Origin: Arthrobacter sp. MYb229
GTDB taxonomy: Bacteria > Actinomycetota > Actinomycetes > Actinomycetales > Micrococcaceae
NCBI RefSeq assembly: GCF_002975405.1
Contig: NZ_PCPS01000003.1
Span: forward strand, 62,001-126,000
Length of the DNA stretch: 64,000 nucleotides
Direction: 5' to 3'
The notes under the pieces are model-generated. The model worked only from the letters and a program-made list of their open reading frames with translations, made no database searches and was not told the origin of the DNA. Below are positions 26,657 to 34,977 of the stretch, piece after piece. A program made the position numbers and the translations under genes. Positions within the stretch are counted from its first letter, which is position 1. Every line of letters begins with the position of its first letter.

Positions 26657-28290
26657 AACGCTTGCGTTCCTTCTGTAGTGCGACGCAGGGCGCGTCCGGC
26701 CCGTGCTCCGGTGGGCCGGCCGTCGCGTAGTGCGGCCACACCGTTGACATAGACGGCCTGGATGCCAATGGCGGGTTGCTTAGGATTGTCAAAAGTCGAT
26801 CCAGCAGCAACGGTCTGCGGGTCAAAAAGCACCAAGTCCGCCGCGTAGCCTTCGCGGATCTCGCCACGTTTTACCAGCTTCAGCCGCTGCGCTGGCCGCC
26901 CGGTGAGGTGGTGCACGGTTTCCTCCAGCGACATCACCCCGAGTTCGCGGGAGTACCGTCCTAGGTATTGCGGGAAGGTGCCCCAGGCCCGCGGATGCGG
27001 CTTGGCGCCGTGCAGCAACCCGTCCGATCCGCCGGTGTGCACGCGGTGGGTCATAATGGCTCGCACGTTCTCCTCGTGGCCCACATGCTGCAGGATGCCT
27101 GCCCCCAGCCGATCCTCGGTGAGGATCGTGCAAAAGACCTCGAAGGGTTCGCGGCGTTCTGTGGCGGCGATGTCCTGGATAGTTCGCCCCACATAGTCGG
27201 CAAGCGCTGGGTTCTGCACCGATGAAATTTCCAGGGTCTCCCACTCGGCCACGACTCCGTGGCAGCCATCTGATCCGGTGACTTCCAAGGCCTGGCGGAT
27301 GCGGGCCCGGTCTTGCGGATCTGCTAGACGCGCTAGGGTGTCATCCACGGATCCGGCCGAGGACCAGCTGGGCAGAACTGCGGAGAGCGTGGTGGAGCCT
27401 GGCAGATAAGGATAGGTGTCGAGGCTGATATCTGCCCCTTCGGACAAGGCCTGGTCGATGAGTTCGAGCAAGGCTGGCGCCTTACCCTTATTTTCTGCGA
27501 AATTCATCGTGGCGTGTGCCAAGTGAAGTGCGCATCCGGAGGATCGCGAAAGCTCGATCATCTCCGCATAGGCATCCAGCGCACCCTTTCCGTAGGAGCG
27601 GTGGTGCGGGGCGTAGAATCCGCCGTGTGCGGCTACCTCGGCGCACAGTTCTCCGAGCTCGGCGGTGCTCGCATACATGCCCGGTGTATAGGTCAGGCCG
27701 CTGGAAAGACCCACCGCCCCCTGCTCCATGCCTTCGGCAATGACCTGTCGCATGGCGGTGATCTGAGCGCCGTCGGCGCGCAGGTCCCCGAATCCCATAA
27801 CCAACGCGCGCACGGTGCCCTGGGGGATCAGATAGGCGGCGTTGGTGGCGATGCGCTGGCCTTGCGCGTCTTCGGCATCCAGCCGATCGAGGTATTGGGC
27901 TACGCTGCGCCAGGAAAAATCGAAATCCTGCGGGTTACCGTTCCATCCGGCAATCTTTTCGCGGATCTGCGGAAGGATCTCGTCATTGACCGGCGCATAG
28001 GAGATCCCGTCTTGGCCAAGCACCTCGGTGGTCACTCCCTGGGTAATCTTGGGCAGATGCTCCGGGGCGGTCAACAGGTAGAGGTCCGAGTGCGCGTGCA
28101 TGTCGATAAATCCGGGGCTAAGCACCAGCGATTCGGCGTCTACTTGGCGTATTTCCGCGGAAGCCGCCAGGGCGCCGGCCGAGGCAATGCGTTTGATGAT
28201 GCCTTCGGAGATCAGGACGTCGGCACGGTAGCGCGGTGCCCCGGTGCCGTCCACGATCGTGGCATTGCTGAAAAGTGTCGGTTCGCTCAT
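26653..28290 (-). CDS. D-aminoacylase-like amidohydrolase with Cys-to-Asp change
   Basis: The 545-residue protein belongs to the N-acyl-D-amino-acid deacylase branch of the amidohydrolases. The metal motif HAHSD has H65 and H67, GLSSGLTYTPGMYAS is strongly conserved in the family, and HTGGSDGLLHG carries the catalytic aspartate. Classical D-aminoacylases have GNCG with a metal-binding cysteine; here the segment reads LGQDGISYAP, placing Asp94 at that position. The family hydrolyses N-acyl-D-amino acids, but this change and the sugar-acid neighbours suggest another acylated amine. AAGGAA lies before the ATG. Confidence 0.85.
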   Translation of the reverse strand: MSEPTLFSNATIVDGTGAPRYRADVLISEGIIKRIASAGALAASAEIRQVDAESLVLSPGFIDMHAHSDLYLLTAPEHLPKITQGVTTEVLGQDGISYAPVNDEILPQIREKIAGWNGNPQDFDFSWRSVAQYLDRLDAEDAQGQRIATNAAYLIPQGTVRALVMGFGDLRADGAQITAMRQVIAEGMEQGAVGLSSGLTYTPGMYASTAELGELCAEVAAHGGFYAPHHRSYGKGALDAYAEMIELSRSSGCALHLAHATMNFAENKGKAPALLELIDQALSEGADISLDTYPYLPGSTTLSAVLPSWSSAGSVDDTLARLADPQDRARIRQALEVTGSDGCHGVVAEWETLEISSVQNPALADYVGRTIQDIAATERREPFEVFCTILTEDRLGAGILQHVGHEENVRAIMTHRVHTGGSDGLLHGAKPHPRAWGTFPQYLGRYSRELGVMSLEETVHHLTGRPAQRLKLVKRGEIREGYAADLVLFDPQTVAAGSTFDNPKQPAIGIQAVYVNGVAALRDGRPTGARAGRALRRTTEGTQAL

Positions 28291-28299
28291 TGGTGTTCC

Positions 28300-29622
28300 T
28301 TAGAAAAAGGTGCGCACGGCATCAACGATGCGCGGGTTGCTGTTGGCAGCCGTATCGAGCACCGGCAGCAGGGTCCATTTATCCAGTGCCGTACACGGGT
28401 GGGAGAGTCCCAGACGGACTACATCCCCGGGGTTGATCTTCAGCGACGGGTCAAAGCTGAGGAAAGCATGCTGGTCGTTGACCGCAGTGATTGCCGCCGA
28501 TTCCAGTGCTGTCATCTCTCTGCCTAACCCGGTGCCGACTGCCTGTGGCACGGGCAATCCCTCGTCAAAGGGAAGGTCACGCTTACCGGCGTCCAGGATG
28601 GCCAGGCCCGGCTCAGGTTGGGACACCACTCGGACCCAGGCATGCATGGCCGAACGCAGGGCTTCGGGAGCTTCTGGATCCTGTCGCCCCAATGGGGAGA
28701 TCATCCGGTAGAAGCCGTCGTCGTGAATCACATAGGCACCCGATCGCAGCACCACCTGCACCGCGGGGACCTGATCGGTAGCTTCTTGGCTCAGTTCGGA
28801 CAATTCGGAGGCAACCTCGTCGAAATAGGCACTGCCGCCGGCGGTGATGATCACCTCGTCCGTGCCGTAGAGCTTTTCATCCAGCGCGGATCGGTGCAAT
28901 TCTCCGACTCGGCGCAGGTAACCACGCACGGCACCGAGTGCTACTTCGTCGGTGGTATGCGCCAGTGAGCCTTCGTAGCCGCCTACGCCAGCCAACGCCA
29001 ATTGCGGCGAGGCGGCAACGGATCGTGCGATCTCCAGCGCTTCGGTGTTGGCACGTGCGCCGGTGCGTCCATTCAGGGCGCCGAGCTCGACGATTACTGG
29101 AAGGACAATCTGCGGCGTTGTGGCCAATTCACGCTCCAGCAGCCGGACCGTCCGCACCGAGTCGACCCAGGAAATGATCTGCGCGCCCTTGGCGGTTTCG
29201 ACCGCTAGATACGCGATGGCCTGTGGATCGGTGACTGAATTTGCGATCATGATCCGCTGCACGCCGAAGGCCCGGGCGGTGCGCAATTGGTGGGCATTGG
29301 CCAAGGTCAAGCCCCAGGCGCCCAACTCGAGCTGGCGTTTCCACAGTGCCGGGGCCATGGTGGTTTTGCCATGGGGTGCCAACAGCACCGAGTGCCGTTT
29401 GCACCAGCTGGCCAGCAACTGGAGGTTATGCGCCATGGCCGCCTCGTCGAGGGTCAGCACCGGGGTCTGCAGGTTGCCCAGATGTGGCTCCGCAGCCAGG
29501 AATTCGTCGACGGTACGGCCGTGGAAAGCCGCCGGGATCGCCTGATGCCGCCAATCGAGGGTTTCCGCGGACAGCTCAGCGACGTGCTGGACGTCGATCT
29601 GCTCGTTGCTGGATGAAACCAT
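28300..29622 (-). CDS. Fold-type III PLP D-amino-acid deaminase/dehydratase
   Basis: The 440-residue protein has an alanine-racemase-like barrel (PLP lysine K86 in LAPHGKTTMAP) and a C-terminal D-serine dehydratase-like domain. The metal pair H408 and C410 in LSHPCTALDKW corresponds to the zinc site of eukaryotic D-serine dehydratase. The family removes ammonia from D-serine, D-threonine-type 3-hydroxy-D-amino acids and related compounds. A 2-amino-3-hydroxy sugar acid such as D-glucosaminate fits this chemistry and would give 2-keto-3-deoxygluconate. It is the first gene of the minus-strand operon, with AAGGGG upstream. The substrate is inferred. Confidence 0.85.
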   Translation of the reverse strand: MVSSSNEQIDVQHVAELSAETLDWRHQAIPAAFHGRTVDEFLAAEPHLGNLQTPVLTLDEAAMAHNLQLLASWCKRHSVLLAPHGKTTMAPALWKRQLELGAWGLTLANAHQLRTARAFGVQRIMIANSVTDPQAIAYLAVETAKGAQIISWVDSVRTVRLLERELATTPQIVLPVIVELGALNGRTGARANTEALEIARSVAASPQLALAGVGGYEGSLAHTTDEVALGAVRGYLRRVGELHRSALDEKLYGTDEVIITAGGSAYFDEVASELSELSQEATDQVPAVQVVLRSGAYVIHDDGFYRMISPLGRQDPEAPEALRSAMHAWVRVVSQPEPGLAILDAGKRDLPFDEGLPVPQAVGTGLGREMTALESAAITAVNDQHAFLSFDPSLKINPGDVVRLGLSHPCTALDKWTLLPVLDTAANSNPRIVDAVRTFF

Positions 29623-29637
29623 TACTAAAACCCCTTC

Positions 29638-29663
29638 ATTGCGTATATCGCAATCATGATTGC
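29638..29663. promoter_or_regulatory. Overlapping palindromes, likely IclR operator in the divergent promoter
   Basis: ATTGCG-TATAT-CGCAAT (29638-29654) overlaps the perfect 14-base palindrome GCAATCATGATTGC (29650-29663). The half-site TTGC/GCAA occurs in both. The sites start 16 bases before the deaminase start and lie between the two divergent operons (29623-29781), one of which encodes an IclR regulator. IclR proteins often bind tandem or overlapping palindromes. Confidence 0.6.
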
Positions 29664-29781
29664 AAATGTTGCCTGGATATGTTTAGCATTGATCCCGTGA
29701 TCCCGTCAATGCTTTATCGAGACTTGACTCACCACCCGGCGTCGATCACCGATAAACCCTCAACCCATAAGGAAGTAGCGC

Positions 29782-30795
29782 ATGAGCGATGTGATTTGCC
29801 TCGGAGAAACCATGGCGATGGTGACTCCGGCCAACGGCTCAGCCTTGCATCACGCCCACGAGATGGCTTTGGCCATGGGCGGGGCCGAATCCAACGTGGC
29901 GCTCGGCTTGGCAGCCATGGGTGTAGATGTTTCCTGGGTATCACGGGTGGGGGCCGATGATTTCGGGTCGCGAATCACCGAAGAACTAAACGCCGGGGGC
30001 GTGGACACTTCCCTCGTTGAGTCTGACGATCGTCGTCCCACGGGGCTCTATGTCAAGGCTCCGGCACACGATCGATCCCCCGCCAAGGTCCTGTACTACC
30101 GCGCCGGTTCGGCAGCGAGCGCCATGGATCGCGCCTTCCTCCGCCACCCGTCCCGGGCGACTGCACTGCGCGCCGTGAAGTTGATCCACCTCTCCGGAAT
30201 TACCGCAGCGCTCTCGGACTCCTGTGCTGAGATGATGCTCGAGCTCTGCTCCGCACCACGCCAAGCCCGGATCTGCTTCGATGTCAATTGGAGGTCTCAG
30301 CTGTGGCAGGGCCGCGATGCCTCGCTGCTGCAGAAGTTGGCCAATAAGGCCGATGTCGTCATGGTGGGGCTGGACGAAGCCGAACTGGCCTTCGGCACCA
30401 GCGATGAACAACGCATTCGCCAGCTGCTACCAGATCCTTCGATCCTGGTACTGAAAAATGAATCCACCAGCGCTATCGCGCTGACCCCGGAAGGACGCTT
30501 TGAAGTGCCTTCCTTACAAGTTGATGTAATCGAGCCCGTCGGGGCAGGAGATTCCTTTGCGGCCGGCTTCCTCTCCGGCCTGCTGGCTGGACTCACCACA
30601 CACCGGGCCTTGCGCCGCGGCCACCTTGCGGCAGCCTGCACCCTCACGGTGCGCGCTGACCGCGGCGATCTCCCCCCGGCAGAGGTGATTTCGCACCTGC
30701 TGCAGCTTCAGGAATCCCAGTGGAGCGGTACAGTCCTTTCAGCTGAAGGCATTAGTGTTTTCGGTGAACAGATCTACCGTAAAGGAATATCGTGA
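29782..30795 (+). CDS. kdgK: PfkB family sugar kinase, KDG kinase-like
   Basis: The 337-residue ribokinase-fold kinase has the N-terminal signature GGAESNVALGLAAMG, the KDG-kinase-like YYRAGSAASAM segment at residues 105-115, DVNWR, and the catalytic loop VGAGDSFAAGF with D257. The start and middle resemble 2-keto-3-deoxygluconate kinases more than fructokinases. With Eda on the divergent operon, KDG to KDPG is the simplest reaction. AAGGAAG precedes the ATG. It overlaps the IclR gene by 4 bases. Confidence 0.85.
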   Translation: MSDVICLGETMAMVTPANGSALHHAHEMALAMGGAESNVALGLAAMGVDVSWVSRVGADDFGSRITEELNAGGVDTSLVESDDRRPTGLYVKAPAHDRSPAKVLYYRAGSAASAMDRAFLRHPSRATALRAVKLIHLSGITAALSDSCAEMMLELCSAPRQARICFDVNWRSQLWQGRDASLLQKLANKADVVMVGLDEAELAFGTSDEQRIRQLLPDPSILVLKNESTSAIALTPEGRFEVPSLQVDVIEPVGAGDSFAAGFLSGLLAGLTTHRALRRGHLAAACTLTVRADRGDLPPAEVISHLLQLQESQWSGTVLSAEGISVFGEQIYRKGIS

Positions 30796-31553
30796 GCGCC
30801 ACACTCAAGCGCGCGCTAGGGCTACTGAACCTTATCGCCACTGAACCGCAAAGCTTGGACGACATCGCGGCCGATAGCCAAGTGCACAAGACTACAATCA
30901 TGCGCCAGTTGCACACCTTGGAAGAATGCCGCTTCGTGGTGCGCAACGACCAAGGCAAGTACCAATTGGGGTCCAAGCTCTTTGAACTATCCTCACTCGC
31001 CCTGGAACAGCGAAATATCGTTCAGGTAGCCCATCCGCATCTGACCGCACTAAACCGGCTAACGGGACAGACCATCCACCTGGCCGCTTTCGAAGGCCCC
31101 GAGGTGGTGTACATCGACAAGCTGGAGTCCCGGCACTCGGTACGCATGTATTCCCGCATCGGCTTGACCGCGTCGCTGCATGCCACCGCGGTGGCCAAGG
31201 TGCTGCTCTCGGAGCTGCCCGTAGAACGACGTCAGCACATTGCCGAGTCGCTGAATTACCACCGCTACACAAAGCACACGTTAAGCAACGCCGAAGATTT
31301 TCTGACGGCCTTGGATACCGTCGAACGACAGGGCTTCGCTTTCGACAACCGAGAGCATGAAGAATTTGTGCACTGCGTCGCCGTGCCAATCCGGGACGCT
31401 AGCAGCCATGTCGTGGCCGCCGTCTCATGCTCGGTACCGGTGGTATTGCTGAGCCAGGAAGAGCTGCTGGCCCTAGTGCCAGAGATCAAATCCGTTGCCG
31501 AGGCGATTTCCGCCGACCTCGGCTTCATCCCAACCGAAAGGAAAACCTTATGA
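30792..31553 (+). CDS. IclR family regulator of the divergent sugar-acid cluster
   Basis: The 253-residue regulator has a winged helix at residues 1-65 (LDDIAADSQVHKTTIMRQLH) and an IclR effector domain (LNRLTGQTIHLAAFEGPEVVYIDKLE, then SRIGLTASLHATAVAKVLL). The start is GTG at 30792, preceded by AAAGGA and overlapping the kinase stop. Its stop overlaps ridA. It most likely binds the palindromes at 29638-29663 and responds to a pathway intermediate such as KDG or KDPG; this is inference. Confidence 0.92.
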   Translation: MSATLKRALGLLNLIATEPQSLDDIAADSQVHKTTIMRQLHTLEECRFVVRNDQGKYQLGSKLFELSSLALEQRNIVQVAHPHLTALNRLTGQTIHLAAFEGPEVVYIDKLESRHSVRMYSRIGLTASLHATAVAKVLLSELPVERRQHIAESLNYHRYTKHTLSNAEDFLTALDTVERQGFAFDNREHEEFVHCVAVPIRDASSHVVAAVSCSVPVVLLSQEELLALVPEIKSVAEAISADLGFIPTERKTL

Positions 31554-31951
31554 ATAAGGAAATCGTCCGGACTGACAACGCCCCTGCCCCGGCGCATACC
31601 TTCAGCCAAGGAATCAAGAAAGGTGGCATGTTTCAGGTATCCGGCCAAGGCCCAATGGATCCGGTGAGCAACGAATACATCGCCGCCGGCGATGTCAAGG
31701 GACAGACTCGGCGTACCTTGGAAAACGTCAAGGCCATCTTGGAAGCTGGCGGTTCCTCAGTAGAGGATGTCATCATGTTCCGTGTTTACCTGACCACGCG
31801 CGATGACTTTGCCGCCATGAACGAGGTGTACGGCGAGTTCATCAAGGAGAACGTCCCAAGCGGCCAGCTTCCGAGCCGCACCACGGTGTTTGTCGACCTG
31901 CCGCACGAGGTTATGCTCGTGGAAATCGATGCTTTGGCCGTAACCGCCTAA
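31550..31951 (+). CDS. ridA: RidA family enamine/imine deaminase
   Basis: The 133-residue trimeric protein hydrolyses reactive enamines and imines released by PLP dehydratases. It starts MNKEIVRTDNAPAPAHTFSQ; the conserved SQG at the N-terminus, VSGQGPMDP, the LENVKAILEAGGSSVEDVIM helix and RTTVFVDLP are present. The arginine in PSRTTVFV is the usual substrate-binding residue. It overlaps the IclR gene (ATGA) and has AAAGGAAAA upstream. Its presence supports the idea that the deaminase in this cluster works through an enamine intermediate. Confidence 0.93.
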   Translation: MNKEIVRTDNAPAPAHTFSQGIKKGGMFQVSGQGPMDPVSNEYIAAGDVKGQTRRTLENVKAILEAGGSSVEDVIMFRVYLTTRDDFAAMNEVYGEFIKENVPSGQLPSRTTVFVDLPHEVMLVEIDALAVTA

Positions 31952-31970
31952 GCTCTTTCACACCCTGCCA

Positions 31971-32008
31971 ATGCAGTCCCACGGGCTTTCCCTTGGGACT
32001 GCATTTTC
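31971..32008 (+). terminator. Rho-independent terminator after ridA
   Basis: An 11-base perfect stem (ATGCAGTCCCA at 31971-31981 with TGGGACTGCAT at 31994-32004) is followed by TTTCTGTG. It lies 20 bases after the RidA stop. I see no gene from here to 32214. Confidence 0.88.
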
Positions 32009-32214
32009 TGTGTTGAGCGTTCAACGTTGCGGCGCAGTCATCAAATGCGCGGAACTGGCAATCCGATTCGCACTTCACCCACCGACAGGAGACCCGAACG
32101 GACCGGACCCTAGGCGGTTTCGAGTTGTCGGGGTTTGCCGCGGCGTTCGGCCGTCGCGCCAATGCGCTGCCGGTAAATTTGCCTCATTCTTCCGGCGGGC
32201 TCAACGAGCCGCGA

Positions 32215-32508
32215 TTAGTCCCGCAGCAACCACGAGCGGGCTGCGCTAAGCGCACGGCGCAGTCCGTCCACGGCCTCGGCCATGACCGCGGTACCCACGT
32301 CTTGGAAAGATCCCATTCCGCCACGATAGAGCTCCAGGGCCTGCCTGGCCGCCTCGCGCAATTGCGCACGGGATTCAACGTTTTCAAAGAGTCCATCGAG
32401 CCAGTGCGCCGCATGGGCGCGCTGCGGATCCTGGTCGTGTGCCGCGGCGCGATGCAGTTTCGCGATTGCCTCGCGGATTTCAATCAACGTTCGTTCTACC
32501 GTGGCCAT
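32215..32508 (-). CDS. Small helical protein, possibly DUF6966-like
   Basis: The 97-residue protein (MATVERTLIEIREAIAKLHR) is almost entirely helical. The LYRGGMGSFQDVGTAV segment resembles the GGMGSxND signature of short DUF6966-type proteins, which have no known role. The ribosome site is weak. It stands alone, with no gene from 32509 to 32833 that I can support. Real-gene status rests on the codon pattern and this one motif. Confidence 0.55.
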   Translation of the reverse strand: MATVERTLIEIREAIAKLHRAAAHDQDPQRAHAAHWLDGLFENVESRAQLREAARQALELYRGGMGSFQDVGTAVMAEAVDGLRRALSAARSWLLRD

Positions 32509-32833
32509 GAACCAAGATTACCCGTGCCCGCCAAGGCTACTGCTTCGGCGCTGCGCGCACCGCCGGCAGAACATCCGTGGCCAGCGGCCCGATTCAGCTC
32601 AGCGCTTGCCCCGGCGACAGCCCACCAAGCCCTACTCCGGGCCAGAAAAAAGGGATGCCTCATAGCTTAAAAGGATTCACGATCCAGATGTCCGGGTTCT
32701 TCCGCACCTATCCGCAGCAGCAGATCCAGCTTCTCTTCAGAGTATTCGCCGTAGCGCTCCGGCAACTGGCTTTGGGCGCCGCTGGCCGGTTCACCGAAAT
32801 CGAAGGTCCCGATCGTGAAAGGCGCCGGCGGGC

Positions 32834-33484
32834 TCAGCCCTTGGCGGCTGGCAAGGCGGCCAGCGCCTCGGTGACGTGGCTGCGCACGTCGTCCAGTTCC
32901 TCGATGTTGATCCCGTGGGCCAGGCCCGGGTAGGTGCGCTCGGTCAGCGACGAGTGCTGGGGCAGGAAGTCGGTGGTGCGCGCGATCGCCACCGGGGCGA
33001 TCACCCGGTCCTCGGTGCCGCGGCCCCAGAACACTGCCGGACGCTGAGCGGCGAGCCGGGCATCGGCCGGCTGTTCGCCGCCGAGCACAAATCCGCCGAG
33101 GATCGTGGTGGCAACTACGCGCTCCGGACGGGTGCGCAGCAGCTGGCTGGCCATCAGACCGCCCTGCGAGAACCCGATCGGGATGACCTTCGTGCCGGCA
33201 TCGACGTTTTCATCGATCCAAGCCCAGATGGCTGCGGTGGCCGCCTCGACGGGAGCCGCGTCGGGCACTCCCGGGGTGGTGATCTGGAACCAAGCGGCGC
33301 CGCCGTTGCCGAGTTCCAGCGGAGCGCGAAGCGATGCCCAAGGCAGCTTGAACCCGAGCGGCTCCGCCAGCGAGCTCAGATCGTTTTCGTTGGAGCCGAA
33401 GCCGTGCAAGAACAGGATTACCGCGCCGGGTTCGGCGGTGCGGTTCCAGTCTGCCGAACGGATGTCGCTCAGTAGGTCGGTCAT
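32834..33484 (-). CDS. Alpha/beta-hydrolase, carboxylesterase/phospholipase type
   Basis: The 216-residue hydrolase has oxyanion motif LFLHGFGSNENDL, nucleophile elbow GFSQGG with serine near residue 108, an acidic residue in GRGTEDRVI, and the catalytic histidine in GLAHGIN. The compact single domain matches the carboxylesterase/acyl-protein thioesterase family (DUF/YpfH type). The natural substrate is unknown. It is transcribed alone; the 215 bases to the VOC gene hold no other gene. Confidence 0.88.
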   Translation of the reverse strand: MTDLLSDIRSADWNRTAEPGAVILFLHGFGSNENDLSSLAEPLGFKLPWASLRAPLELGNGGAAWFQITTPGVPDAAPVEAATAAIWAWIDENVDAGTKVIPIGFSQGGLMASQLLRTRPERVVATTILGGFVLGGEQPADARLAAQRPAVFWGRGTEDRVIAPVAIARTTDFLPQHSSLTERTYPGLAHGINIEELDDVRSHVTEALAALPAAKG

Positions 33485-33699
33485 GGCGGATCAACTCCTC
33501 GTGATTTACGTCCGGGCCGGGCCCGGCGATGGCTGGGTTTCCGTGGCCGCTTAGTCGCGGCAACGGACTCCGCTATGACAACATTACAGGTTTTAGTTGA
33601 AGTTACAACAAATATTTTGTCAGCCTCCATATTCTCCACCGGAGATCTGCGCCTCCGCGGCGCTAGGCTGCACAGCGGCCGCCGGATAGATTGGTGCCC

Positions 33700-34092
33700 A
33701 TGGAAATCCTTTCAAGCCGAGTGCTGCTGCGGCCCGTGAACCTGGCCGAAACCCAGAGCTTCTACCGCGACGTGCTGCAGTTGGCGGTGTCCCGCGAATT
33801 CGGCCCGCCCGAGCACCGCGGCGAGGTGTTTTTCCTCGGCAACGGACTGCTGGAGGTCTCCGGCCAACGCGACCCGGCGACCGCCTCCTCCCTGGTGTTG
33901 TGGATCCAGGTCCGCGATGTGGAGGCCCAGCTGGAGCGGCTGGCTGGCCAGGGAGTGCCCATCCTCCGCGAAGCGCTCACAGAGCCATGGGGGCTCATCG
34001 AAGGCTGGATCCAGGATCCCGACGGGACCCGCATCGTGCTGGTACAGGTTCCCGAGCACCACCCGATCCGGCGCGATGCGCGCGAGCTGTAG
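33700..34092 (+). CDS. VOC family (glyoxalase/dioxygenase fold) protein
   Basis: The 130-residue protein has one vicinal-oxygen-chelate repeat pair: LRPVNLAETQSFYRDVLQLA at the start and GLIEGWIQDPDGTRIVLVQVP at the end. The start is ATG at 33700; GTG and TTG codons just upstream are less likely. It has only part of the usual metal ligands, so the reaction is unknown. It lies four bases from the end of the convergent IclR gene. Confidence 0.85.
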   Translation: MEILSSRVLLRPVNLAETQSFYRDVLQLAVSREFGPPEHRGEVFFLGNGLLEVSGQRDPATASSLVLWIQVRDVEAQLERLAGQGVPILREALTEPWGLIEGWIQDPDGTRIVLVQVPEHHPIRRDAREL

Positions 34093-34096
34093 CTGC

Positions 34097-34879
34097 TCAG
34101 CGGCTCGCGGCCAGGGCTTCGCGCACCTGCTCGGCGGCCCTCAGCAATTCGGGAAGGACGGCTTCCGCCGCCTGTTCGGCGCTCAACGCCGATTTGGGGT
34201 GCACGCTCATCGACACATTCATCGCGGCCGCCACGCTTGCCTCCGAAGTGAAAACCGGGACCGCCACCGAGCGCAACCCGATTTCCAGCTCCTGGTCCAC
34301 CACGGCGAACCCCTGCGCGCGGATCCGCTCCAGCTCCACGCGCAACTGATCCGCGCTGCCGATGCCCAGCCCGGTGGTCGCATGAACCCCGGCAGCCAGC
34401 ACTGATTCGCGCACCGTTTCGGGCTGGTAGGCCAGGAGGACCCGGCCCATCGAGGTATTCACCGCGGGGAACCGAGTGCCCACCGAGATCCCGACTCGCA
34501 TGATCGAGCGGGTATGCACGCGGGCAATGTAGACGATTTCGGTTCCGTCCAATACCGAGGCCGAAGCCGACTCATGGACCGTTGCGGAGAGCTCTTCCAA
34601 TACCGGCTCGATCAGCTGCGGCAACGTGGCACTGGAAAGGTAGGCGTAGCCAAGCTGCAAAACCTTGGAGGTCAGTTCGAAATGCTTGCCGTCAGAACGG
34701 ACGTAGCCCAGATCTTGCAGGGTCAGCAGAAAGCGGCGTGCGGTGGCGCGCGATAGCGAAGTGCGCACCGCGACCTCGGAGAGGGTCATCGACGGATGCT
34801 CAGCGTCGAAGCTGCTGATCACCTGGAGACCCCGCGCTAAGGACTGGACCGACGTACTATTTGCTGCCTGCTCGCTCAC
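34097..34879 (-). CDS. pcaR: IclR family regulator, probable PcaR
   Basis: The 260-residue regulator has a winged helix at about residues 10-75 (SLARGLQVISSFDAEHPSMT, then SRATARRFLLTLQDLGYVR) and an effector domain (VSVGTRFPAVNTSMGRVLLA, GFAVVDQELEIGLRSVAVPV). These segments are typical of the PcaR/PobR/PcaU subgroup. The start is GTG at 34879 with AAGGAG five bases upstream; the in-frame ATG at 34963 lies in the terminator of the preceding operon. It follows pcaFIJ and probably acts on the operator at 37586-37619. Confidence 0.88.
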   Translation of the reverse strand: MSEQAANSTSVQSLARGLQVISSFDAEHPSMTLSEVAVRTSLSRATARRFLLTLQDLGYVRSDGKHFELTSKVLQLGYAYLSSATLPQLIEPVLEELSATVHESASASVLDGTEIVYIARVHTRSIMRVGISVGTRFPAVNTSMGRVLLAYQPETVRESVLAAGVHATTGLGIGSADQLRVELERIRAQGFAVVDQELEIGLRSVAVPVFTSEASVAAAMNVSMSVHPKSALSAEQAAEAVLPELLRAAEQVREALAASR

Positions 34880-34921
34880 CGTGCTCCTTGCGCGCGCCTC
34901 ACCGTGCGGCGCGCGGGTTAT

Positions 34922-34963
34922 GAAAATTGGGGGTGCCCCGAAATCATTCGGAAGCACCCCCAC
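34922..34963 (-). terminator. Terminator of the pcaFIJ operon
   Basis: GGGGGTGC (34929-34936) pairs with GCACCCCC (34954-34961), with an inner CCGAA-TTCGG stem. On the minus strand the hairpin is followed by AATTTTCAT. It lies between pcaJ and the IclR gene. Confidence 0.85.
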
Positions 34964-34977
34964 TAATCTACTGTGTT

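Noticed and set aside
32667-32833. An open minus-strand stretch downstream of the esterase reading TIGTFDFGEPASGAQSQLPE and ending ESF-stop
   Set aside because: It has no start codon or ribosome site after the esterase stop. It might be the remnant of a lost gene (an ACG stands where an ATG would fit), but I cannot assign a family.
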